The notes beneath the pieces were generated by a model. It saw only the letters and a program-made list of their open reading frames with translations. It did not search any database and had not been told where the DNA came from. Of a DNA stretch of 64,000 bases, positions 8,398 to 17,031 are shown piece after piece. The translations under genes and the position numbers were made by a program. The number at the start of each line of letters is the position of its first letter. Positions within the stretch are counted from its first letter, which is position 1. The stretch lies in assembly GCA_030826945.1 (NCBI GenBank), contig JAPQLC010000005.1, positions 1 to 64,000 on the forward strand, in the 5' to 3' direction. Source of the DNA: Candidatus Thiobius zoothamnicola (lineage in GTDB: Bacteria; Pseudomonadota; Gammaproteobacteria; Chromatiales; Chromatiaceae).

Positions 8398-9351
8398 ATG
8401 AACTACGTATTAATCGGTCTTGGATGTTTGGTGTGTGCTCTCGTCATCATTTTTTTCGTCGGCCCGCGAGTTGAGATAAAGACTGAGTTAGATCCTGTCG
8501 ATTTGCCTGCCGATCTGGATCGGTATTTAGGGGAGGCGGAAGCAGCCTTTGATGACATCGTGCCAGGCACGGAAAAAACCATTCACTGGGCCGGGGAGGT
8601 TGGCGTTCGCACGCCTCTGTCCGTTGTGTATCTGCACGGGTTTTCCGCCACCCGACAGGAAACGGCGCCGCTTTCAGAGCGGGTTGCGGAGTCATTAGGG
8701 GCTAACGTGTTCTATACGCGGTTCACTGGCCATGGGCGGGATGGAGCGGCGATGCTGGATGGCAGCGTCAATGCCTGGCTCAATGACGCGCATGAGGCAT
8801 TGCGCATTGGGCAACGATTGGGTGAGCGAGTCGTGGTGATTGGAGTTTCGACGGGAGGGACGATTGCCACTTGGTTGGCCGCGCAACTCTCGACGGAGCA
8901 GGTGGCGGCCTATGTTTTGATTTCGCCCAATTTCGCGCCGGCTGATAGTCGGACCGGATTGCTTCTTTGGCCGTGGGGTGGGCATATTGCAGAACTGCTG
9001 ATTGGCCCGGAGCAAAGCTGGGAGCCAAGCAATGCGCGTCACGGACAATATTGGACGCATCGTCATCCGACTCGCGCATTATTACCCATGGCGGGGATGG
9101 TCAGTTTGGTGAATTCGTTGGATCTGAGTTTGATTGATGTGCCGGTTCTTGTGGTGTATTCCCCTGAAGACCGGGTAGTCAATGCGGCTGCGACAGAAAC
9201 AGCATTCGCTGCGCTTGGCTCATCACGAAAACGCCTGACGGCCTATACTGATGCAGACGATCTGGATCAGCATGTTTTGGCGGGCGATATTCTGTCGCCC
9301 GGTTCAACAGAGGCGATTGCGACTATGATTGTCGATTTTGTCATTGATTGA
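8398..9351 (+). CDS. membrane-anchored alpha/beta hydrolase
   Basis: This is a 317-residue serine hydrolase. Residues 1-20 form a hydrophobic signal anchor (MNYVLIGLGCLVCAL...), so the catalytic domain probably faces the periplasm or the membrane surface. The oxyanion strand VVYLHGFSATRQE is followed by the nucleophile elbow GVSTGG with Ser151. The likely acid is Asp in YSPEDRVV and the likely base His in LDQHVLAG. The substrate is unknown; esterase or carboxylesterase-like lipase are the nearest labels. The ATG at 8398 is preferred to an in-frame TTG at 8365 because a GAG precedes it and the hydrophobic segment begins directly after. It is divergent from the NLR-like gene and followed after one base by the antitoxin gene. 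Confidence 0.75.
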   Translation: MNYVLIGLGCLVCALVIIFFVGPRVEIKTELDPVDLPADLDRYLGEAEAAFDDIVPGTEKTIHWAGEVGVRTPLSVVYLHGFSATRQETAPLSERVAESLGANVFYTRFTGHGRDGAAMLDGSVNAWLNDAHEALRIGQRLGERVVVIGVSTGGTIATWLAAQLSTEQVAAYVLISPNFAPADSRTGLLLWPWGGHIAELLIGPEQSWEPSNARHGQYWTHRHPTRALLPMAGMVSLVNSLDLSLIDVPVLVVYSPEDRVVNAAATETAFAALGSSRKRLTAYTDADDLDQHVLAGDILSPGSTEAIATMIVDFVID

Positions 9352-9352
9352 G

Positions 9353-9583
9353 ATGAAAATGGCGAGTTTGGTTGTGCGTCATGTGGATGATGAGATCGTG
9401 TGGGCTTTAAAACAGCGCGCCAGCGCTCGCGGCATTAGCGCTGAAGCGGAGCATCGGCGAATTTTGCAACAAGCATTAATGTCGCCGAAACGCCGCAGTT
9501 TTTTGCAGTTGCTCGCTGAAATGCCGGATGTCGGGCAGGATGAGGATTTTGCGCGGCGGGAAGAAAATCATCAGCCCGGTTGA
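9353..9583 (+). CDS. FitA-type ribbon-helix-helix antitoxin, without toxin
   Basis: This 76-residue protein has an N-terminal MASLVVRHVDDEIVWALKQR segment typical of FitA/VagC-like Arc-type RHH antitoxins, then ARGISAEAEHRRILQQAL, the second helix of the fold, and a C-terminal toxin-neutralising tail. Such proteins normally precede a PIN-domain FitB/VapC RNase by a few bases. Here the next gene is on the other strand and overlaps this one by 13 bases, so no toxin exists. It may be a relic that still binds DNA or an antidote to a toxin elsewhere. A second ATG at 9359 is an equally possible start. It begins just after the hydrolase stop. Confidence 0.75.
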   Translation: MKMASLVVRHVDDEIVWALKQRASARGISAEAEHRRILQQALMSPKRRSFLQLLAEMPDVGQDEDFARREENHQPG

Positions 9584-10056
9584 AATTTATGCACGATTTT
9601 GTCGGCCAGTTCGCTTACAAAAGCGTCTTTTTTATGCCCCTGTCTTTCCGCGAAACATTTTCCGCCAGCGTCGCGGAAAATTTGCACGGATTCCAGGCCG
9701 CGCATATTCACCTTCTTCATATTGACCGGTTTTAAAAAGACCGGAACCAGGGGTTTGTTAATCCGCGCCCGTCCCTCTGATTGGGTGATGAAATGCGCTA
9801 GTTCATTGTCCCGGATGTACTCGCTGGCGAGAAAAGCGGGGGAAACCAGCAGCAAGCCGAAATCACAGGATTGGATGGCTTGCTGGATTTGGTCATGCCA
9901 GTCTGCGCCCACTTCCATCATGTCATCGCGCCAGGGAGTAAATATATGTTTATTAACTATACTTAATTCCACTTTGAGCTGGTCAAAAAAAGGCTGCGCC
10001 ATCTCTTTGTCGGCTCGCGCATAGCTAATGAAGTATTTCAGGTGTTGGGTGGGCAT
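9571..10056 (-). CDS. stand-alone TIR-domain protein
   Basis: The 161-residue protein consists almost wholly of a TIR domain. Seen are the box-1-like KYFISYARADKEMAQPF, a W-R-D-D turn, WHDQIQQAIQSCDFGLLLVSP, then ASEYIRDNELAHF with the Glu where the NAD-cleaving glutamate of TIR hydrolases sits, and PVFLKPV. Bacterial TIR proteins either cleave NAD during abortive infection or act as adaptors or signal producers for partner proteins. The ATG at 10056 is preferred over an upstream TTG (10113) because the domain begins immediately after it. Its proximity to the NLR-like gene suggests, but does not prove, a shared defence role. Its 3' end overlaps the convergent antitoxin gene. Confidence 0.82.
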   Translation of the reverse strand: MPTQHLKYFISYARADKEMAQPFFDQLKVELSIVNKHIFTPWRDDMMEVGADWHDQIQQAIQSCDFGLLLVSPAFLASEYIRDNELAHFITQSEGRARINKPLVPVFLKPVNMKKVNMRGLESVQIFRDAGGKCFAERQGHKKDAFVSELADKIVHKFQPG

Positions 10057-10256
10057 GGCTTTCTTCTTGAGGGGTTCTGGTGTGAATGATAACCAGGTAT
10101 TTTGGTTTGGCAAATGCTATCAGGTAGATAATTAGTAGATAAATATTCGGGAGAGTAGCCGGGCAATCAGTCAGTGTTTGGCGGATCCAAGACTTATTGA
10201 TAGGATGCGCCATTACGTCTTAATTCCCCGCCGTTTGTGGCGGACGCAGATAAAAC

Positions 10257-10709
10257 ATGTTGCGCATCACGCAAAGAAACGCCCAAGGAACGCCAGTTTC
10301 CACCCTGACATTGCCTTTTGAGAAGCGTATTAAAGCGCGCTTGCGCGTGATCTTGGATAATGGCACTAAGGCCGGTTTGTTTTTGGATCGTGGCCCTATT
10401 TTGCGGGGTGGTGATCTGGTCCAGACTGAAACAGGCTCGGTGATTCAAATCATTGCTGCGGATGAGGCGGTTTCGGTGGCGAAATCGGATGATGCGCATT
10501 TGCTCGCGCGAGCTTGTTACCATCTCGGCAATCGTCATATGCCGTTGCAAATTCTCGAACGGGAGTTGCGTTATCAGCATGATCATGTTCTGGATAATCT
10601 ATTGCGTGGGTTAGGTTTGGAGCCGGTTGGCGCGCATTTGCCTTTTGAACCGGAGCCGGGCGCTTATGGCGAGCATGGCGTGGATCACGCGCATGGACAT
10701 ACGCACTGA
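10257..10709 (+). CDS. ureE: urease accessory protein UreE (nickel chaperone)
   Basis: This 150-residue protein has an N-terminal UreE peptide-binding domain (LTLPFEKRIKARLRV, then GTKAGLFLDRGPILRGGDLV) and a C-terminal metal-binding domain containing ACYHLGNRHMPLQI. A His-rich tail ([11 protein letters not shown]) binds nickel. UreE delivers Ni(II) to the UreG-UreF-UreD-apo-urease complex in the cytosol. It is the first gene of an ureEFG operon; ureF starts inside its last codons. No ureABC or ureD is visible upstream, unlike the common ureDABCEFG order. Confidence 0.95.
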   Translation: MLRITQRNAQGTPVSTLTLPFEKRIKARLRVILDNGTKAGLFLDRGPILRGGDLVQTETGSVIQIIAADEAVSVAKSDDAHLLARACYHLGNRHMPLQILERELRYQHDHVLDNLLRGLGLEPVGAHLPFEPEPGAYGEHGVDHAHGHTH

Positions 10710-11376
10710 TTCATTATCCAAAGTCAGGTTGATGCAATTGATCAGCCCGACTTTACCAATTGGCGCCTTCACTTATTCGCAAGGTTTGGAATATGCGGTT
10801 GAATGCGGTTGGACGCAGGATGTCGCCAGCTTGCAAAGCTGGTTACGGGGATTGTTGTTCGACAGCATGGCGCAATTGGAGGTGCCGGTACTTGCGCGTT
10901 TGTATCAGGCTTGTGCCAATCAGGATATTGCTCAATTGGATTATTGGGCGGGTTATTTACTGGCTTCACGCGAGACTGCCGAATTGCGCCAGGAGGACAT
11001 CAATCGGGCGCGAGCTATCACAACCTTGTTGCAGCATCTGGGTATTGAACAAGCGCAAACCTGGCGTAGCGCGTTAATCCAATCGCAGACAGCGCCTTTC
11101 GCCTTGGCTGCCGTCAGTTGGTCAATATCGCTGACCGATGCGGCGCAAGGCTATGTCTGGAGTTGGCTGGAGAATCAAGTGGCGGCGGCGATTAAACTGA
11201 TTCCGCTTGGGCAGACGGATGGGCAGCGGGTGCAGATGCGCTTGGCGGAGCATATTCCCAGCGTGGTTTCGACCGGGTTGGCGTTGCCGGATGACGAGAT
11301 CGGCGCATCTGCTCCGGCGCTGGCGATTGCCAGCAGTTTGCACGAAACCCAATACACACGATTATTCAGGTCATAA
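10693..11376 (+). CDS. ureF: urease accessory protein UreF
   Basis: This 227-residue helical protein carries UreF signatures near its start ([20 protein letters not shown]) and, later, [21 protein letters not shown]. UreF works with UreD and UreG during nickel insertion and carbamylation of urease and acts on UreG GTPase fidelity. The ATG at 10693 is chosen because it overlaps the end of ureE by 17 bases and gives the family N terminus; upstream in-frame ATGs lie deep inside ureE. ureG follows after 2 bases. Confidence 0.93.
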   Translation: MDIRTDSLSKVRLMQLISPTLPIGAFTYSQGLEYAVECGWTQDVASLQSWLRGLLFDSMAQLEVPVLARLYQACANQDIAQLDYWAGYLLASRETAELRQEDINRARAITTLLQHLGIEQAQTWRSALIQSQTAPFALAAVSWSISLTDAAQGYVWSWLENQVAAAIKLIPLGQTDGQRVQMRLAEHIPSVVSTGLALPDDEIGASAPALAIASSLHETQYTRLFRS

Positions 11377-11378
11377 AT

Positions 11379-11996
11379 ATGGATGAGAAATCCCCATTGC
11401 GCGTTGGTGTTGGCGGCCCGGTCGGTTCGGGTAAAACCGCATTACTTGAGCTGTTATGTAAAGCCTTGCGGGATCGGTATGAAATCGCGGTGGTCACCAA
11501 TGATATTTACACGCAGGAAGATGCCAAAATATTGATGCGTGCGGAGGCATTGCCGGAAGAGCGCATTATTGGTGTTGAAACCGGCGGTTGTCCGCATACC
11601 GCTATCCGGGAAGATGCCTCCATGAATTTGGCTGCTGTGTCTGATCTACAGATCAAATTGCCAAATCTGGATGTGGTTTTTATTGAAAGCGGTGGGGATA
11701 ACCTTTCTGCCACTTTCAGCCCGGAACTGGCGGATTTGATGATTTATGTGATTGATGTCGCTGCGGGGGAGAAAATTCCGCGTAAAGGCGGACCTGGTAT
11801 CACACGTTCTGATTTATTGGTGATCAACAAGATTGATTTAGCGCCCCTGGTCGGTGCCTCGCTGGCCGTCATGGAGGAGGATACTCAGCGTATGCGCGGT
11901 GATCGTCCTTATGTGTTGGCCAATTTAAAGGCGGGGATTGGCTTGGATCAGGTGGTGGCGTTTATTGAAAGTGAGGGCATGTTGGGCCAAAGGTGA
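11379..11996 (+). CDS. ureG: urease accessory GTPase UreG
   Basis: This 205-residue SIMIBI GTPase has P-loop [12 protein letters not shown] near the N terminus, the metal-binding [30 protein letters not shown] and the guanine-specificity NKIDLAP. It couples GTP hydrolysis to nickel transfer into urease. Length and motifs are canonical. It is the last gene of the ureEFG operon; a strong GC hairpin (12029-12052) follows. Confidence 0.96.
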   Translation: MDEKSPLRVGVGGPVGSGKTALLELLCKALRDRYEIAVVTNDIYTQEDAKILMRAEALPEERIIGVETGGCPHTAIREDASMNLAAVSDLQIKLPNLDVVFIESGGDNLSATFSPELADLMIYVIDVAAGEKIPRKGGPGITRSDLLVINKIDLAPLVGASLAVMEEDTQRMRGDRPYVLANLKAGIGLDQVVAFIESEGMLGQR

Positions 11997-12028
11997 ATTG
12001 ACGGCTTGATTCCCTGGTGTTGATAAGT

Positions 12029-12052
12029 GCGTGGCGCAAGGCTGCGCCACGC
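12029..12052. terminator. GC-rich hairpin between convergent ureG and permease genes
   Basis: A perfect 10-bp stem, gcgtggcgca and tgcgccacgc, with a 4-base loop (aggc). There is no clear T tract on either side, so it is not a textbook intrinsic terminator. Its position in a 66-base gap between two convergent genes makes bidirectional transcription stop or RNA-end protection likely. Confidence 0.55.
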
Positions 12053-12062
12053 CTGTCAGTGA

Positions 12063-14045
12063 TCAAAAGATCAACGTCATCATGATCATCATCACGATCA
12101 GGAACAGAATTGTCATGATGCCGCCAGCGCGTATGAAGTCAGGCACGCGATAGCCCGCCGGCCCCATGATTAAGGCATTCACTTGGTGCGTTGGGATCAG
12201 GAAGGAGTTGGATGTCGCAATCGCCACGGTCAAGGCGTAAACGGCTGGATCCGCCCCTACCTGAATCGCAATATTGACCGCCAGTGGGACTAACAGCACG
12301 GTTGCGCCGACATTGGACATCACCAGAGTGAAAAAAGTCGCCAGCACGGCGATGGCGGTTTGAATAACCCAGGGTGCTGCGCCGCCGACCATAACAACCA
12401 CTTCTTCGGCGATCCATTTGGCGGTGCCGGTGGTTTCGACGGCCAGACCAAGTGGTATCAAGGAGGCGAGCAGGAAGACGGTTTTCCAACTGACGGCCTC
12501 GTAGGCTTCTTCAATTTTCAAGACGCCGGATAACACCATGCCCATGGCACCCGTCAGCAAGGCGACGGATAAACGGACATCGGTGAACAACACCATGAAT
12601 AAGGCGATGCCGAAGAATATCCCGGCCCAGGCGACTTTTTTCGGACGTAATTCTTCGCGTGGGTATTCTGTGGTGACCACGACGAAGTTTTTATCTTTCT
12701 CAATACGGGCCAGCACATCCCATGGGGTGTGGCAGACTAAAGTGTCACCCGCCTGGAAAGGGGTATTGCGGATGTCGTCGCCTTCGCGCATGGTTTCGCC
12801 ATTACGGTGCAGGCCGACCATCGCCAGACCGTAAACTTTACGCATCCATACATCGCGCGCACTTTTGCCGATTAATTTGGAGCCTGGCGGAATAACCACT
12901 TCCGCAATCCCGGCTTTGGTGGCGGCGAGTGCTTCTGAGAAGGTGCGTAATTCAGCGCGTTTGTTTAAGCCGTATTTCTCCACAAACTGGCTCAAATCAT
13001 GTGGATCAGCCACAATGCCGAGCACCATGCCGCCTACGATTTCGGTGTCGCGGGCGAGCGTGCCGGGTCCGACATTGACTTCGCTGCCGGTTCTTTTATT
13101 GGCGATGATGCGCACCCGGTATTGGGTTTCCACGTCATCCAGTTGTTTGCCGACCAGAGAGCTGTCGTCTGGCACAACGATTTCAGACAGGCTGTAATTG
13201 ACGCCATAGACATCCTGGAAATAACGCATGGGGTCGGAGCCTGTGGTGTTGCTTTCAGAGGGGCTGGCAGGTAACACATATCGACCGGCGAGGACGAAAT
13301 AAATAATGCCGGTGGCAACCAGTGCCAGACCGATTGGCGTTACGGAGAACAGGCTCCAGGTGTCCATTTGCTGTGATTCGGGAAGCGCCTGATTGGAGGT
13401 CAGAATCAAGTCATTCAACAAAATCAGTGGACTGGATCCGACCATGGTGACGGTGCCACCCAGAATGGCGCAAAAGCCCATTGGCATGAGCAGGCGGGAC
13501 ATGGGCAGACCGGAGCGTGCTGAAATCCGCGAGACGACCGGTAAGAACAGCGCAGCGGCACCGACATTCTGCATAAAGGAGGAAATAATGCCGACTGAGG
13601 TCGATATGAATGGTATGATTCTTGCTTCAGTTTTTCCGCCAACGGAGAGGATAAAAGTGGCGACTTTGCTCATGATGCCGGTTTTGTCCAGACCGGCACC
13701 AATGATCATAACGGCGATAATGGATATCACGGCATTGGAGGCAAATCCATCGAATAATTTCCCGGTATCCACCAAACCTTCCGCCAAACCCATGTAGGGT
13801 GCGAATAAAGAGCTTAAACCAAGCAACACCATGATGGTGATGGCGGCAACATCCACACCGACGACTTCAAACGCGAATAAATAAATGGTTAATAACAGGA
13901 TTGCGCTGACCCAGGCGATTTCAATGGAAGGTACCATTTGAGCGACGAATACCGCGATGACCGCGAAAATGATGCCGGCAATGAGTTGTTTTTTCATGGG
14001 ATTGGAAGGTGGCGGATTGGCCTCGCTACTGGCAGGCAGATTCAT
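12063..14045 (-). CDS. SLC13/DASS-type permease with two TrkA-C domains
   Basis: This 660-residue inner-membrane transporter has several N-terminal membrane helices, two central cytosolic TrkA-C (RCK-C) regulatory domains (about residues 285-370 with PDDSSLVGKQL, and about 375-460 with IPPGSKLIGKSA), then a second helix bundle. The family ArsB/NhaD/SLC13 carries anions such as sulfate or dicarboxylates with Na+; members with paired RCK-C domains are often annotated as sulfate or sodium-coupled transporters. The paired SNVGATVLLVPLA-type loop and SNSFLIPTHQ are family signatures. AAGGAACCG precedes the start. It is divergent from the Kef-type gene. Substrate not determinable; sulfate would suit the sulfotransferases of the nearby cluster but this is speculation. 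Confidence 0.82.
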   Translation of the reverse strand: MNLPASSEANPPPSNPMKKQLIAGIIFAVIAVFVAQMVPSIEIAWVSAILLLTIYLFAFEVVGVDVAAITIMVLLGLSSLFAPYMGLAEGLVDTGKLFDGFASNAVISIIAVMIIGAGLDKTGIMSKVATFILSVGGKTEARIIPFISTSVGIISSFMQNVGAAALFLPVVSRISARSGLPMSRLLMPMGFCAILGGTVTMVGSSPLILLNDLILTSNQALPESQQMDTWSLFSVTPIGLALVATGIIYFVLAGRYVLPASPSESNTTGSDPMRYFQDVYGVNYSLSEIVVPDDSSLVGKQLDDVETQYRVRIIANKRTGSEVNVGPGTLARDTEIVGGMVLGIVADPHDLSQFVEKYGLNKRAELRTFSEALAATKAGIAEVVIPPGSKLIGKSARDVWMRKVYGLAMVGLHRNGETMREGDDIRNTPFQAGDTLVCHTPWDVLARIEKDKNFVVVTTEYPREELRPKKVAWAGIFFGIALFMVLFTDVRLSVALLTGAMGMVLSGVLKIEEAYEAVSWKTVFLLASLIPLGLAVETTGTAKWIAEEVVVMVGGAAPWVIQTAIAVLATFFTLVMSNVGATVLLVPLAVNIAIQVGADPAVYALTVAIATSNSFLIPTHQVNALIMGPAGYRVPDFIRAGGIMTILFLIVMMIMMTLIF

Positions 14046-14174
14046 GACAGACGGTTCCTTATTTAAATGGTGACTTTGACAATACTGCTAAATTAGTTAT
14101 TCATTATCTAATAATTAACCACTCCAATGCAAAAAAACTGCCAAACAGTCCATTGAAAAAGATGGTCTGAATTT

Positions 14175-14196
14175 GAAAAATCCGGGAGGATTTTTC
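14175..14196 (+). promoter_or_regulatory. perfect hairpin in the Kef-type gene leader
   Basis: A 9-bp perfect inverted repeat gaaaaatcc and ggatttttc with loop ggga lies about 40 bases before the Kef-type ATG, in a 189-base gap between divergent genes. The T run on its 3' arm gives it the look of an intrinsic terminator or attenuator within the leader. The rest of the gap is AT-rich promoter-like DNA. Confidence 0.45.
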
Positions 14197-14234
14197 GGTA
14201 TGGTTTTCGTTTCTCAACCAGTGTCAGGGCTTCC

Positions 14235-16199
14235 ATGGATCACGCAATACTGAACAGTGTCATCACCTTGCTTTTGTTGGCGGTAGTCACCATCGCGATT
14301 GTCAAGCGATTGAATTTACCGCCTATTCTGGGCTATTTATTGGTCGGCATCTTGTTTGGCGAACATACCTTGGGATGGATACCGGCAGGGCATTCGGTCG
14401 AATTACTGGCTGAGCTTGGCGTGGTTTTTCTGTTATTCATGATCGGGCTGGAAGTTTCGGTGCCCCATTTATTGGCGATGCGGCGCGTATTGTTGGGGCT
14501 GGGTGGTTTGCAGGTGACATTATCCACCCTGTCAACCATCACGCTGGCAATGCTGGCTGGCATGCACTGGACATCCGCCGTGGCGGTTGGCGGGGCTTTA
14601 TCCTTGTCCTCCACCGCAATTGTGGTGAAGCAATTGCAGGATCAACTGGAAATCCATGCACCGCACGGGCGTAATGCGTTGGGGATTCTGTTGTTTCAGG
14701 ATTTGGCCGTTGTTCCTTTCCTGGTGGCTATTCCGATTCTGGCTGGTGGGGGGGACAGTATGGGCAACGCCATGCTGTTGGCACTGGCTAAGGCGGTTCT
14801 GGCTTTTTTGTTGATGTTTGGCATTGGGCGTTGGCTGTTGCGTCCGGTATTAGGTTGGATAACCGCCCGCTATTCGATTGAATTATTCACCTTGACGATA
14901 CTGTTGCTGGCGTTGGCGGCGGCGTGGTTGACACAACAAATGGGTTTATCATTGGCGTTGGGTGCCTTTTTAGCCGGGGTCATGCTGGCGGAAACGGAAT
15001 ACCGCCATCAAATTGAAACTGAGATACGTCCGTTTCGGGATGTGCTGTTGGGGTTGTTTTTCATCACCGTTGGCGCTCAGTTAAATCCAGGGGCCTTGTT
15101 GGAGACGGGTCATTTGGCCTTGTTACTGACTTTGGGTGTCGTGATCGGCAAAGGCGGATTGATTGTTGTGCTGACCTGGCTGGCGCAACGTGACCGGCTT
15201 ATTTCATTGCGCACCGGCATCGTGTTAGGGCAGGGTGGGGAATTTGGGTTCGCCTTATTGGCCTTGGCTTTGACGCATGGTTTGGTCGATACGGTGCAAG
15301 TACAACCCTTACTGACCGCCATTGTGTTAAGCATGGCGATTGCGCCTTTATTGATTCGTTACAACCATGTGTTGGCGCAAAAATTGTTGGGTGATTCAAA
15401 TCAGGGCGATGCGCAACAAAAAATGATGCTGGATCATGCCAAGTCTCATCACCAACATGTGATTATCGCCGGGTTTGGTCGGGTCGGACAGAATCTGGCG
15501 CATTTCGTGCGTCAGGAAGGTATGGACTATCTGGCGTTGGATATCGACGCTAAATTAATTCGTGATGCTTTTGATGCGGGTGAGCCTGTGCATTATGGCG
15601 ATGCCTCGCATCCGCAAATCCTGAATGTCGCTGGCATTAAAAATGCTGCCGCACTGGTCATCACTTTTCATGATGAAAATCTGGCGGAACGTATTTTGCA
15701 AGTCGCACGCCGATTGAATAAAGATCTGCCGATTATTGTGCGCACGCGCAATGATCACCGTATGGAATTATTGAAAAGGTTGGGAGCTTCCACTGTCGTT
15801 CCGGAATCGTTGGAATCCAGTCTGATTATCGCCAGCCGCACGTTGGAATTGCTTGGCGTTGATGCCGACGAAATTGATACCTTGATCACGCGCTCGCGTG
15901 AGCGACGTTATGCTGATTTACGCGGCGTGTTTCAGGGCGATGACATTGAAATGGAGCAACCGATTGACCAGACCAGCCTGCATACCATTGTGTTGGAGGA
16001 ACAGGCAAACTGCCTCGGCCAGTCGATTCAGTCATTGCGCCTTGAGCAGCTTAACGTCTCCGTCGAAGCATTGAAACGTGATGATGTGCGCGGCGAACAC
16101 CCGGAGCCTGATACGATTTTACAGGCGGGTGATGCGCTGATTTTACGGGGGGATCATGAGCATTTGGCGCGAGCCGAATGGCGTTTGCTGAAAGGTTGA
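14235..16199 (+). CDS. KefB/KefC-type CPA2 cation:proton antiporter
   Basis: This 654-residue protein has an N-terminal Na+/H+ exchanger domain of about 12 membrane segments (starting MDHAILNSVITLLLLAVV; LPPILGYLLVGI; GGALSLSSTAIVVKQL), then a TrkA-N/RCK domain binding nucleotide (HVIIAGFGRVGQNLAHF, about residue 408) and a C-terminal TrkA-C domain. This is the layout of glutathione-gated potassium efflux systems and of YbaL. It exports K+ in exchange for H+ under electrophile or pH stress. No KefF/KefG-type flavoprotein partner is adjacent. A hairpin in the leader and a terminator after the gene make it look monocistronic. Confidence 0.88.
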   Translation: MDHAILNSVITLLLLAVVTIAIVKRLNLPPILGYLLVGILFGEHTLGWIPAGHSVELLAELGVVFLLFMIGLEVSVPHLLAMRRVLLGLGGLQVTLSTLSTITLAMLAGMHWTSAVAVGGALSLSSTAIVVKQLQDQLEIHAPHGRNALGILLFQDLAVVPFLVAIPILAGGGDSMGNAMLLALAKAVLAFLLMFGIGRWLLRPVLGWITARYSIELFTLTILLLALAAAWLTQQMGLSLALGAFLAGVMLAETEYRHQIETEIRPFRDVLLGLFFITVGAQLNPGALLETGHLALLLTLGVVIGKGGLIVVLTWLAQRDRLISLRTGIVLGQGGEFGFALLALALTHGLVDTVQVQPLLTAIVLSMAIAPLLIRYNHVLAQKLLGDSNQGDAQQKMMLDHAKSHHQHVIIAGFGRVGQNLAHFVRQEGMDYLALDIDAKLIRDAFDAGEPVHYGDASHPQILNVAGIKNAAALVITFHDENLAERILQVARRLNKDLPIIVRTRNDHRMELLKRLGASTVVPESLESSLIIASRTLELLGVDADEIDTLITRSRERRYADLRGVFQGDDIEMEQPIDQTSLHTIVLEEQANCLGQSIQSLRLEQLNVSVEALKRDDVRGEHPEPDTILQAGDALILRGDHEHLARAEWRLLKG

Positions 16200-16237
16200 G
16201 TATTGGTTTAATCAGAATCCATCTGACTTGAACCGGT

Positions 16238-16263
16238 GCCTGATCCAACATTCAGGATCAGGC
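16238..16263 (+). terminator. hairpin terminator after the Kef-type gene
   Basis: gcctgatcc (16238-16246) pairs perfectly with ggatcaggc (16255-16263), followed by tttgt. It sits 38 bases past the antiporter stop and before the convergent methyltransferase gene, marking the left edge of the biosynthetic locus. Confidence 0.65.
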
Positions 16264-16280
16264 TTTGTCGGTGTTATGTT

Positions 16281-17009
16281 TTAGACGGTGATCTTTTTCC
16301 AGGCGAGCACAATGCCGATCTGAAAAGGTGATGTTCTGTGCTCATGCATCTGCCGCTGACCAAACAAACGCGACATGGCATCAAACAGGTTCTCATCCTC
16401 CAAATTCACTTCAGAAACCACGTTGCTAACCTGGTAATGGTTTTTTTGCAAGATTTCCCGGCGGGTTTTATGAATGGTTAAGGCAGACTCCGGCCATAAT
16501 TTGGAGAAATCATCCTCCTCCCCCCAGTTGTTGACCAACATGGCCAAGCCATCCGGCTTGGCGACATATTCCATGATGCCGCCTTTTTCATTCCAATGAA
16601 TATGTCCCCAGGATGAGAAAACCACGTCAAAAGCATTTTCTGTGCGCTCCAACTGCTCAATTGTGCCCGAGCGAAATGTGGTGTTGGTGTATCCGGCGCA
16701 TTTTTGTTTAGCCAACTCCAGGCTATTGCGCGCTGGATCAATGCCAATGAAGTTGATCTTCGGCAGGCGGGGAGCCAAATGCGCGATCATTGCTCCTGTG
16801 CCGCAACCAATATCAAGAAAATCACCGGATTCAATGCCATTATCTTTCAGCGTTTGTTCGATTTGATCCAACAATTCGGATTGGGTGATCTGCTGGGTCG
16901 CGAATACATCATATATTTCCGGATGGTTGTGGTATAGCGCCTCAAAATTAGCTTTGATGGTTTCATAATCTTCATCAGGTAAGTTTAAGGCAGTACGGTT
17001 GATCGACAT
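16281..17009 (-). CDS. class I SAM-dependent methyltransferase
   Basis: This 242-residue Rossmann-type methyltransferase has motif I FLDIGCGTGAMIAHL near residue 65, motif II NFIGIDPARN and motif III-like FDVVFSSWGHIHW. It belongs to the Methyltransf_11/25 group whose substrates range from small molecules to natural-product scaffolds. ATG 17009 is chosen over TTG 17015 because an AGGAA lies 8-9 bases before it. It is the last gene of the leftward biosynthetic operon, 22 bases behind the ABC exporter. As a tailoring enzyme it may methylate an oxygen or nitrogen of the product; the site cannot be read from sequence. Confidence 0.8.
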   Translation of the reverse strand: MSINRTALNLPDEDYETIKANFEALYHNHPEIYDVFATQQITQSELLDQIEQTLKDNGIESGDFLDIGCGTGAMIAHLAPRLPKINFIGIDPARNSLELAKQKCAGYTNTTFRSGTIEQLERTENAFDVVFSSWGHIHWNEKGGIMEYVAKPDGLAMLVNNWGEEDDFSKLWPESALTIHKTRREILQKNHYQVSNVVSEVNLEDENLFDAMSRLFGQRQMHEHRTSPFQIGIVLAWKKITV

Positions 17010-17031
17010 TTCCAATTTCCTGATTTTGCGT

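Noticed and set aside
9353-10056. Complete FitAB-type toxin-antitoxin module
   Set aside because: The downstream gene is on the opposite strand and is a TIR protein, not a PIN-domain toxin.
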